A stretch of DNA of 64,000 nt from contig JAXIVH010000081.1 in the NCBI GenBank assembly GCA_036785325.1, positions 427,780 to 491,779 on the forward strand. The letters are read 5' to 3'. This stretch comes from Urophycis tenuis. Lineage: Eukaryota > Chordata > Actinopteri > Gadiformes > Phycidae. Position 1 is the stretch's first letter; each line of letters begins with the position of its first letter. Positions 53,498 to 64,000 of this stretch are shown here, piece by piece. The translations under genes and the position numbers were made by a program. The notes beneath the pieces were generated by a model. The model ran no database searches, was not told the DNA's origin, and saw only the letters and a program-made list of their open reading frames with translations.

Positions 53498-56111
53498 TCA
53501 GGCCTGTGACTGACCCAAAAGGCTGTCCACCGCCTTCTGAAAATCGGTGAAAGTCTCAAACCTCTGCCCAGAAAAGTCCTTAAAATGGGGAGGATTTGGA
53601 GGCTTCACAGAACGTCCTCTTCTTGTACTTTATGTGGTCTTGTGTAGGCTGGCCACAGAGAGCACAGATGTACACTTTCATCTGGCGTTGAGGTCCAGAC
53701 CCCTCACGCTCTGCTTTTTTTCCTCTTATAGACCGTCGACCGCACTGGAGACAGAGAGGATGATGTGGGAGCCTGCGTGGTCAAGGCAGCAGACGACAAG
53801 GAGGTAGTGGACAGGACAGCAGACGATGTGGGAGGCGTGGACCCAGAGGACAAGGACAGGGCGACCAAGGAAGGCTTCACCACCTGACTGGACTGGGCAC
53901 CTGATGACGACGCCCCTCTCGGAAGAATGGGGAGGGGGCGGGGGACCCTTCTTTTGAGGTGCCTCGTTCCTGCCAAAGACGGTGTGACCTCATACTTCAC
54001 CTGAGGCCGGCTGGTGTGAGGTCTCTCCACAGGCAACTCTGGCGCTGGGGGTTGCGTTGCGTCAGCAATGCTCTGGTGGCGACGGAGGACAGCCAACCCT
54101 TGATCTGTGACGTTCCTGGCAGACAAGGCCTCTTGTCTGCGGATGAACTCGGCCACACATTTTGTGTTGATTTTCAAAATGGGAATGCCGAGTTTGCTGA
54201 GCTCAGCGTCATCCACCGTCACTCTCTGCTGCGCCCGCTGATACATCGTGGTCACCTGTTGTTTCTGCGGTGACCCTCGCCCCTTGCCTCCACAGTCGGG
54301 ATGCAGTCAGAGCTGTTTGATGAGGCAGTACATCAGCCTGTTCTTCCTGGAGTCCAGCAGATGTGCAGCTGAGTACCGCTTGCTGAACTTCAGCTTCTGT
54401 ACCAACGCCGATTCTGCTGGATCTCCACTGGTGTGGCTGAAGAGGGCGTTTCCCCAGCGCGCAGAGTAGAGGGAGTCGAACTGCTGGATGCTGCGATCGT
54501 GGAGGTCCAGCTTGTTCCAGGCAGCGATGACTTTCTGCCTTGTGGAGTTGCTGATGGCAAGCTTCCCCTCCTCCAAGGCAATGTCCACAAGAACTTTGCT
54601 GAGCTCCTCCACGTGCTCGTACCCAGGCAGATGACTCGGTCCGCACACATCCTCCACACAGGGGTCGAGGTCAGCAGCCACAGCCTGGTCAGTGAGGGAG
54701 ATGGTCTTCCTCAGAGGAGTTAGAGCGTCACCCTCACTGTCAGGTGTAGCCTGCATCTGGATCCTCCTCCACCTCCACATCCCCCGGGTCCTCCGCGTCA
54801 TCTCCTTCATCCTCTGTTTCCTGGAGTGTCTGCCGGGCCTGGGAGTAGTGATGAGGAGCGCTGAATGCAGACTGAGCAAAGAGGTACTCGAGTCCGATCC
54901 GCTCATCACCAGCCGGAACAGGAGGCCTGTAGTTGGCTTCCTCCACCTCCCCAAACAGTTCCTGACACCGCTGATTCAGGCGATGAACAAGAGGAGACAG
55001 GTACGTCATATGTCTCCTCCCCTTTTGCCCTCTGACACTCGCCGACTCCCTGTCCGAGTTCCACCGAGTGATCCCGGCCAGCAGGTACACCTGGAACGGT
55101 ACAGCGGCACAGCGAGGGCCCGGGATCATGTTGGGCAGGAAGGAGTGGAAGCCCTCCAGACTGTTGCTCCCTCTGACCGTGGTGTAGTACGGGAGCCGGA
55201 CACCGTTGCGGGTGACATGCTTTTTGATGTTATACATGTTCCGCCCCGGTGGATCCTGGATGCACTCCAGGTGCTTCTGCTGGTTCTCCCACACGTGGTC
55301 GACAGCTGCCTCGTCACTGCCAAATCACTGTGAAATTATGCAGAGACTCACCGTAATGTTAACACGGCTGGGAAAACTGCTCTGTGTGCTGGGGTGAGTT
55401 GCCTCAAGATGCCTTCCTCCCATGACAGGAACCGACCAATGGTGTGGTCCTCTGACTGTTTGGCAGCTTTCCGGCAGGCGTTGCAGGCCAGGACTTCTGT
55501 TAACATGGAGTACCAGCCTACGACGTCACAGATCTGCCGATCAGTCTTCGAGTACCCACATCGGTACAGGAACGCCTGGCTGTCTTTCCTTGCAGGACAC
55601 GCGGGCCTGGGGCAGCGAAGACTGTACTGCCACACACCTACTGGTCTCCAGAAAAACAGACGGCTCTGAAAAAAGGAGTCTGCTGAAGGCACTCTCCCCC
55701 CCATCACGCCAGGAGATTCAGGTGGGTGAAACCACATCCGGTCAGCTTTCAGGACTCTCCTCCACCTCGTCTTCCCATGCTTGTCCTGGTATGCCATGGG
55801 CTTTTGAAAGAGCCCCCTCTCATCATCTCCCTTCAGCCACTTCAAGTCTTCTGCGGGGAGACCATGGAGACTGGATTCCCACATCTTATGCCATCCCTCA
55901 AATGTAATCTGAAACAGCAGAACACAAACAAACAAAGTTTATGTAAAACCCACTAGGCACACTAGGAATAATTTTCCCGTTTTGTCAGTTTCAAGCATTA
56001 CCTCAGGGTGTGCAGCTTCTCCTTCAGCTGTCACGGAGGTGGCCTCACATGGCTGAGGTGACATGGCACCAGTCCTCTGATCTTCACCACTAGTGGATGA
56101 TGCAGGAGCCT
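53498..56111 (-). pseudogene. DUF6729-family multi-exon gene relic
   Basis: Exons read right to left: 56111-56003 (APASSTSGEDQ...), one containing the zinc-binding, DUF6729-like block (SRLFFWRPVGVWQYSLRCPR, YRCGYS, CDVVGWYSMLTEVLACNACR) to about 55.35 kb, 55310-54740 (GSNSLEGFHSFLPNMIPGPR, FQVYLLAGITRWNSDR), then LPGYEHVEELSKVL and SLYSARWGNALF, and a final finger MKVYICALCGQPTQ before the stop at 53498. Lesions: a 24-bp gap too small for an intron near 55.33 kb, where middle exons seem deleted; a frameshift near 54.745 kb; a TGA at 54307-54309; and two frameshifts near 53.71 and 53.59 kb. Proteins like this recur in fish genomes and may belong to a poorly defined transposon. Function unknown. 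Confidence 0.65.
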
Positions 56112-56179
56112 TAAAACAGATCAGTGTATTAGTATAAACATGTACTGATTGGTTGTCTGCTTTTGATTTTCGAACTGAA

Positions 56180-59100
56180 AATCAAAGCAGATGGCGGATG
56201 CTGGCGCACCTTGGCTGCCGCTCCGTCTCTCCGCTCCGTCTCTCCGTCTCTCCGCTCCGTCTCTGACAAGTTTCAGCAAGTTTTGTCTCTCGTCCTACGC
56301 CTAACCTCATCAGACTGTCTGGATCAACAGTCTTCTCGAGCAGACAGACCTGCAAAATCCCACCGCTCAAAACTCTCTGAGAAAATCAGTTCGCTGCAGT
56401 CTCTCCCCGGCTTCTCACCTGTTGCGAAGACCCCCGTCCTGCCAGCTCTCGTCTCTTCTCGTCATTGGACCACTGTTTGCCTGCTGTGGTTATGTTGTGG
56501 ATACTCCTGGGGCACACGCTGTCTCCTCTCCCACAGACACCCGGCTCCCGGTCACAAGCTAGCACTAGCTCCGTGCTAGCGCTCCACACCTGGATCATGC
56601 CGCCGCTGTACTTTACCTCCGACCTCCACTCACTCAACAACCGCCTGCGCCCGGACTGCATCGACATCCTCTGTGAAACTGATCTACTTCGCCGTCCTCC
56701 ACACAGAGGCTCTGGTCGTATGTTCAACTATAACTTCTCAACTCCTGACTCCATCCCGTCCATCTGGTCGTGCACACGCACCGCATCTTCCTCATTACGT
56801 CATCACAACAAACGACATGTGCACCTTTCAAACCTCCGCCCCCTTCCTCAGTCCTCTCAACCTATCATGAAGCCACGTCACCTGAAACTGGCTTTGCTCA
56901 ACACCCGCTCACTCAACAATAAAAGTCACATTCTGAATGAATTCATTACTGACAATAACCTGGATTTCCTCTGTATTACTGAAACCTGGCACAAACCTCT
57001 GGACTATTTTTCTCTCAACCAGACCACACCCACTGGATACACCTATATGGACAAACCCAGACCTGAGGGGTGGGGAGGTGGTGTTGCAGCATTTTACAGA
57101 AAGGACATAAAAACATCCACCATCTGCGTCCCTGCTGCTGACTCCTTCGAACATCTCACCTTCAAACTCTCTGGTCCCACTCCTCTGGTCACTGCCATCA
57201 TTTACCGCCCTCCCAAACCAAACCCATCCTTTCTCTGACTTTTCCGACTTCCTCGCCCAGTTATCTGCCATCTCGCCTTCCATTCTACTTCTGGGGGATT
57301 TCAATATCCACATTGACACTGACTCCAAATCTGCCACTGAATTCCTGGAATTGCTACACCACTTCAACTTCATTCAACATGTCAACTTTCCCACCCACAG
57401 CCGTGGTCACACCCTGGACCTGGTCTGCTCCATTGGTCTCACCTTGCATCACCTCTCCAGCTTCAACCTCAACATCTCCGATCACCTGGCAATCATCATG
57501 GACATTGACATCCCCATTCCCACCGCTAAGGTTAAACGGACAATATCCTTCAGAAACCTCAAATCCATCTCCCCTTCAGTTATTTCCGCCTCTCTTGCAA
57601 GTAAAATATCTGCTTCCTCCCTACCGTTAACTGACAACCCCTCTGACCTCACCAAATTCGACAACGAAACACTGTCCTCCTGTCTCAATCAGCTAGCCCC
57701 CATCAAAACTAAAACGGTCTCCTTCACCCAATCTGCCCCCTGGTACACTCCTGAACTACACAAAATGAAATCACATAAATGACAGCTGGAAAGACTTAGC
57801 AGGAAAACCGGTTTAACTGTCCATCTGCAAGCCTATACAGATTACTTTCAGCAGTACAAGGATGCTCTCAGTACTGCCCGGTCCACCCACTACTCTCACC
57901 TCATACACTCCGGCTCCACCAACCCCAAGGCTCTCTTCTCCACAGTAAACAAACTCCTCAAGCCCAGTGACAATACCTCCAACTCATTCACCACTGAAAA
58001 ATGCAACTCCTTTCTTTCATTCTTCCAAACAAAAATCAACACCATTTATAACAGCTTGTCCTCCTCTTCTGTCGCCATGGCCTGCACTCCTCCCTCATCT
58101 GTTTCTCTCCTCCTCACCTCTCAGCCCCTGTCTCACTTCTCCCCTGTGTCAACAGGGGAGCTCCTCAAAACCATAACAGGCATGAGAACCCCTACATCTG
58201 TCCTAGATCCCATCCCGTCTCACCTCCATTAAGGATTCTTTTCCAGCCATCTCCACACTCATCACAGAAATAATCAACTCCTCCCTCAGGTCTGGCTCAG
58301 TTCCCCGTTCACTCAAACTGGCTAGTGTCACTCCCATCCTTAAAAAACTTGGACTCAACCCTGACATCATGTCAAACTTCCGGCCCATCTCCAATCTCCC
58401 CTTTCTGTCTAAAATACTGGAACGTATTGTCACCAGTCAACTCAAAGCCCACCTCTGCTTAAATGACCTGTTCGAACCATTTCAGTCCGGTTTCCGTTCT
58501 CAACACAGCACTGAAACAGCTCTCCTGAAAGTCACCAACGACATCCTCCTCTCTGCAGACTCTGGTCACCTCACCATCCTCATCCTCCTTGACCTCACCG
58601 CAGCTTTCGACACCATCAACCACACCATTCTCTTCTCCCGCCTTGAGTCTTCTCTCCGCATCACTGGCACTGCACTCTCCTGGCTCAAATCATACCTCAC
58701 TGACCGACAACAATTCATCTACATCAACAACTGCACCTCCACTGCTCCTCTGTCCCAAGGCGTCCCCCAGGGTTCGGTGCTTGGTCCCCTCCTCTTCATA
58801 CTCTACCTGCTCCCTCTTGGCAACATCATTTGCCACCATGGTCTCCACTTCCACTGTTATGCCGATGACGTCCAGCTTTACATCTCCACCAAGTCCATCA
58901 CCCCCACCACTCACTCCACACTCTCAGACTGTCTTGCCGACATCAAATCCTGGATGCAGACCAACTTTTTCAAACTTAATTGCGACAAATCTGACCTGCT
59001 CATTATCGGCCCCAAATCCCTCAACAAAACCACAGACAGTTTTCCGCCTCACCATCGACAACTCCACCCTGTCTCCATCCCCTCACAGCCGCAACCTCGG

Positions 59101-59842
59101 AGTCATCATTGATAATTACCTCTCCTTTGAAGCTCACATAAACCAAATCACCAGAACTGCCTTCTTTCACCTCAGGAACATTGCCCGTCTCCGCCCATCA
59201 CTCTCCTTCTCTGCTGCTGAAACCCTCATTCAGGCCTTCATCACCTCAAGAATTGACTATTGCAACAGCGTCCTCTACGGCACCCCATTCAAAACCTTAA
59301 ATAAACTACAGTACATCCAAAACTCTGCTGCACGTCTGCTCACCCACATCCGCACCCGTGATCACATCACTCCTGTCCTCCAGAAACTCCACTGGCACCC
59401 TGTTCCACAACGTATTCAGTTCAAAATCCTCCTCACACACAAAGCCCTCCATAACCAGGCCCCTTCCTACCTCATGGATCTGCTCCATCGCCACAACCCA
59501 TCCCGCAGCCTCCGTTCATCATCTGATGCCAACCTCCTTACTCCACCAGCCAGAACCAAGTACCGAACCTGGGGCGAAAGAGCCTTCTCTGCAGCCGCCC
59601 CCTCCCTCTGGAACGCTCTCCCCAAACGCATCCGTGACTGTACTGATCTGCCCACCTTCAAATCTCTGACTAAAACACACCTTTTTAAAATTGCTTTTAA
59701 TGTTTAGCTCAGTGTAATGTGTCTTGTTTTTAGCCTGTTTAGGGTACTAGTACTATTTCATATTGTTTTGCTTTTAATGTAAAGTGTCTTTGAGTATTTA
59801 GAAAAGCGCTCTTAAATAAAATGTATTATTATTATTATTATT
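56180..59842 (+). mobile_element. L2-like LINE, nearly full length, dead
   Basis: It runs from a GC-rich 5' region (repeated CTCCGTCTCTCCG near 56.22-56.26 kb) through the reading frame to the tail TGTAAAGTGTCTTTGAGTAT, AAAAGCGCTCTTAAATAAAA and ATTATT repeats, a typical fish L2 3' end. It interrupts or adjoins the DUF6729 gene relic, which reads the other way. Confidence 0.85.
56465..59707 (+). pseudogene. L2-like LINE endonuclease/reverse transcriptase, four lesions
   Basis: The N-terminal endonuclease shows LALLNTRSLNNKS, FLCITETWHKP, GWGGGVAAFY, then LLLGDFNIHIDT and SDHLAII. The reverse transcriptase shows SNFRPISNLPFLSKILER, LLDLTAAFDTINH, SQGVPQGSVLGPLLF and the catalytic YADDVQLY. The end has SRIDYCNSVLYG and LHWHPVPQRI, the usual L2 C-terminus. 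Breaks: a frameshift near 57.23 kb, a stop at 57780-57782, a frame change near 58.23 kb and another near 59.04 kb (TTDSF to RLTIDNS). All motifs survive, so decay is recent, but no full protein can be made. Confidence 0.85.
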
Positions 59843-59954
59843 AACTGTAACCCTTTCACAGAGTACAGAGACACAGGGGTGACACAGTTGCGTTCCCTAG
59901 CTCTTCTCCTGGGTCTGCGCTCACACACTGACATTCATCCCTCCCTTACTTGTG

Positions 59955-60348
59955 TTACGACTGACTCCAGGGCCGCAACAAAACGCGGATAACTGACGTA
60001 TGACCAAAGCGGTTCGGTTTATTAACAAAGGCACCAATTAAATGTACAATGAAGTGTGGAAGTGTATGTCAGTGGTGTAAGAGAGTGCTTGGATGTGATG
60101 TCAAATGTATGGTGCGTGTTGTCTGGTGCAAAATAAACAGCAGCAGCAACGTCGTTCCTGGAGAGGAGAGAGAGAGAGAGAGAGACTGAGGAGTTGAGCC
60201 AGCCGGCTTAAATCAGCTGCAGCGACAGACACAGGTGCTCCCAATCGGCCATCTCCCTGCAACCTGCAACACACAGACACAGCCACACCCACTACCACAG
60301 GACACAGCCACACCTACAGGACACAGCCAAGGGCTGAGGGCCGTAACA
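59955..60348 (-). mobile_element. Solo LTR, gypsy-like, 4-bp TSD CTTG
   Basis: A 394-bp unit with ends TGTTACG and CGTAACA, flanked by CTTG (59951-59954 and 60349-60352). On the minus strand AATAAA (in TTAATAAACCG) lies near its 3' end. It differs in sequence from the 51.56-kb LTR. The GA-repeat near 60.16-60.18 kb is inside. Confidence 0.7.
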
Positions 60349-60352
60349 CTTG

Positions 60353-61611
60353 TATTTTCATGGCATGATGTCATGCCATGAACTGTTATCCCACTTTATA
60401 ATTATTCTCGCGACTTTTTACTGCAATTAATTCCCGCCGTACCATTGGATCACATGATACAGATCTAACGTCATTACAAAGGTCTCGTTAATTGTAGGTG
60501 TGCTATGTCTACTTTTCAGATATGAAACCTTTATAAGTTTTGAGCTATTTGTGATTAAAAAAGCATGAAATTCCCTGTTATTTCATGAAAAAAATAACCG
60601 TGTACAATGTCATACTATTTACTGCAACATACTTACTATTTAATGTACCCCACATCGTTTTCTGCCAGCCATCTGAAACTCCTCCCATTGTATTTGCCAA
60701 AGGTCAATACCAGCTGGCCCAGGCACTGCACCTCTGTGGGATCTGGTGTGATCAACTGGCATCTCCTTTTGGCTGAAGACAAGGTAAACACAAAAGGCTC
60801 TAGTGCTCTGCTTTTAATTATCATGGCTGCTCTTTAACACAGGATGGAAACACCTCCATGACCCCCAGCTATTACCTTCTTTATAAGCCGTTTCGGGGTC
60901 CCTTAACCTGCTGTCATCCTGTGTGGAGTGTGATGATCTGGACTGGACAGCTTTGGCCTCCTTGGATGCCTTAAGAAGGCATTGCTGCCTGTCTTGGGGC
61001 ACAGTTGTGTCCAAAATAGACAATGCAGGCATCAATCATTTTGGGTGTCTCTTCTGAAAGACAAGCAGTAAAGTCCTTCATGTTCATTGGCACTTTATGC
61101 AGACCAGAGTGGAGCTCTCTCTTGAAAAGGTTATATTGTGATGTAATGCACTTAAGCAGACCGGAATTATTCACATTTGCTCCCATTGTAACGTATTATA
61201 TCTCGGTCAGTATTCAATGATCCTTGGCTATACTCTCCATGGTATGGAGAAATGTGGGAGATGTCGTCTCAATGCATGTTAGACGCATTGAGGATTTCAG
61301 AATAGGATTCACATAGGATTTCAGAAAAGATATGCTTTTAGAGAGTTTAGGCTAATTAATTCGCTTGCCATTTATGGAGCTGGTAAAAAAAATGTCATCC
61401 ATACTATTGGTTCACCAACATGTAGTAGAGGACTGTGTATTGAGCAAGGTATGGAAGAAGGTTGGACATGTGTAAATATATGATAAATCACAACTAGAGG
61501 TTTTATATCTCATAAAACATGATTTTATGTGGTTTAACTACCTTTCTCTTAACAGTAGGGGCCAAAATATAGGCTGTTCATTTGCCTACAACACAGGTCA
61601 TTGTGTTGTGC
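60353..61611. other. Unassigned region with a weak minus-strand frame
   Basis: On the minus strand, 61186-60971 reads LLKCITSQYNLFKRELHSGL and continues to MIDACI; 61035-60814 opens in a shifted frame. I do not recognise it. A decayed transposon protein is possible. The rest is AT-rich. Confidence 0.3.
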
Positions 61612-61676
61612 ATGGTATTGAGGAACATGAGACATATAATCACAGCTGAGACATGTCTCATGTTCCTCAATACCAT
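61612..61676. repeat. 65-bp perfect hairpin
   Basis: Arms of 24 bp, starting ATGGTATTGAGGAACATGAG and ending with the exact inverse, enclose a 17-base loop. It is the size of a small pre-miRNA, but may only be the centre of a fold-back repeat. Confidence 0.8.
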
Positions 61677-62520
61677 ACTTATAGAAAATATATAGGTTAA
61701 TGTGTTAAATCAGCTTCCCCCTAATGGTAGAGGCAAAAATGTATCGATGTACACTTGGTTTACAAATACACAATACCGGTTTATGCATGGGTCATGGTCC
61801 ACCAATGTAATTAAACCCCCTAAACTATGCATGTTCTAAAAGTATATGAATTCAAGATATGTCATATAACATCAAATGAGACATATCCAATCTTACTCTA
61901 TACCATGCACAATGCACAGACCTGAATTGTATAAGCAGGTCAAGTGTACAGTCGATACATTTTGGCTTCTGCTATCAAGGTAAAGTTAATGAAACCACTT
62001 AAATTATATATTGTAAAAAAGCCTGTACTCTCTAAATTTAATCAAACACATATTTAGACATGCCCCACCTTTCTCCACCCCATGTACAATAAATAGCCCT
62101 GTACAATACATGCCCCAAAAGGAAATTTGTGGATATAAAAGAATGATTGTTAACAATGCAAGATTCTAAATTCCATGTTTGAGTAGATGGGATTAGATAT
62201 TCTGTAGAATGTTTTTTCCCACAACATTCTAAATACAGATTTGTCAGTTTTTGCTGGGAAATAATATGTGACCACAACCCTTATTTTCACATATTTCCAC
62301 TGACTAGATTTTCCTAGACTTTAAGTATGTGATAAGGGAAGGTTTCATGAACGTATATACCAAAAATCATTTCTGTTGCAATTAGTCTTGGGTCAAACCT
62401 TATTTTGCCTGGACTAAAATACAACCCACCGAGTAACATACTGCTATGCTAGTCTATTTTTGGACCGAGAGAAACGATAGTTTACCCTGTTAACCGCTAA
62501 CGCATATAGTGTTATTTTCC
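61677..62520. other. Diverged direct/inverted repeats, no gene
   Basis: Blocks such as GGGGCCAAAATATAGG (61.56 kb), TAGAGGCAAAAATGTATCGA (61.73 kb) and the inverse TCGATACATTTTGGCTTCTG (61.95 kb) are related copies, each followed by a CATGGTAT/TGCATGGGT-like block. This suggests a fold-back element of about 0.5 kb. Confidence 0.45.
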
Positions 62521-62524
62521 GCAA

Positions 62525-62568
62525 GGCAATGGGAGATACCATGATCAAGAAGGTGGTTCACCCAGGGC
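62525..62568 (+). pseudogene. RNU1: U1 snRNA fragment (about nt 11-53), displaced
   Basis: GGCAATGGGAGATACCATGA then TCAAGAAGGTGGTTCACCCA, the whole SL1 region, with one change and an extra base near nt 15. The first 10 nt and everything after nt 53 are missing. A 15-nt exact match to U1 nt 130-144 lies inverted at 62619-62633. It is about 22 kb from the array. Confidence 0.8.
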
Positions 62569-62673
62569 TGTGCATAATATCGTTAAATCATCCACATACA
62601 CAGATAGTTTGGCTTCCTGTCCCCCACTACCAGGGACTTGGGGACCATGAATAGACGGGTCGTCCTACATACA

Positions 62674-64000
<1,327 letters not shown>

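Noticed and set aside
54692..55333. 213-codon plus-strand frame
   Set aside because: Antisense of the DUF6729-type exons, which carry the conserved motifs.
58589..59040. First part of the 372-codon frame in the L2-like LINE
   Set aside because: Up to about 59.04 kb it is an out-of-frame shadow (Ser/Thr/Pro-rich) of the reverse transcriptase. Only the part after the frameshift is real.

Overview
This is a eukaryotic window, almost certainly from a ray-finned (teleost) fish. Three things point there: intact vertebrate U1 snRNA genes, a mix of L2/CR1-type LINEs with Tc1, hAT, Harbinger-like and Academ DNA transposons plus gypsy-like solo LTRs, and split genes with GT-AG introns. I see no ordinary single-copy host protein gene that I can name.

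The left 40 kb is a tandem U1 snRNA array. It has 25 full-length 164-nt genes, all on the + strand. Copies 1-22 lie mostly 860-891 bp apart. Two spacer/promoter classes exist. Type 1 is the long homogeneous array (upstream of copies 2-22 and 24). Type 2 lies upstream of copies 1, 23 and 25 and keeps a clear ZNF143/Staf motif that type 1 has lost. Copies 18-22 form a higher-order dimer repeat of exactly 1765 bp. The spacers, but never a U1 transcript, have been hit by TIR elements, each with a readable target-site duplication (TSD): 10.89-13.74 kb, 16.06-17.25 kb, 18.45-20.48 kb (with a nested retroelement-like insert) and 25.93-26.44 kb.

From 27.28 to 38.49 kb the array is split by a degenerate hAT transposon. 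Its transposase pseudogene (minus strand) is interrupted by a complete 6,560-bp DNA transposon (28,627-35,186) with 289-bp terminal inverted repeats, of which the outer 256 bp match perfectly. That element has a 3-bp TSD and a five-exon gene that reads through without a lesion for about 1,551 codons. The protein joins a DDE-type core, an XPG/FEN-like nuclease and a Cys-rich tail, the architecture of the Academ superfamily. The 5' part of the hAT holds a 22-bp minisatellite with another hAT inside it and a TTAA element inside that. The two ends of the large hAT lie in different U1 spacer classes, so the locus has also been rearranged.

From 41.8 to 64 kb the window is a mosaic of transposons: a 5'-truncated LINE (minus) split by a Charlie-like hAT; a complete 2.7-kb hAT with perfect 8-bp TSD and an intact 614-aa transposase (47,580-50,283); a solo LTR; a MITE with a 9-bp TSD; a broken multi-exon gene of the fish DUF6729-type family; a nearly full-length but dead L2-like LINE; a second solo LTR; a stray U1 fragment at 62.5 kb; and a Tc1 element cut by the right edge.

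The working genes are therefore the U1 array, which supplies the 5'-splice-site recognition RNA, and possibly two autonomous transposons (Academ and the 47.6-kb hAT). Family names are from recalled motifs; no database search was run.
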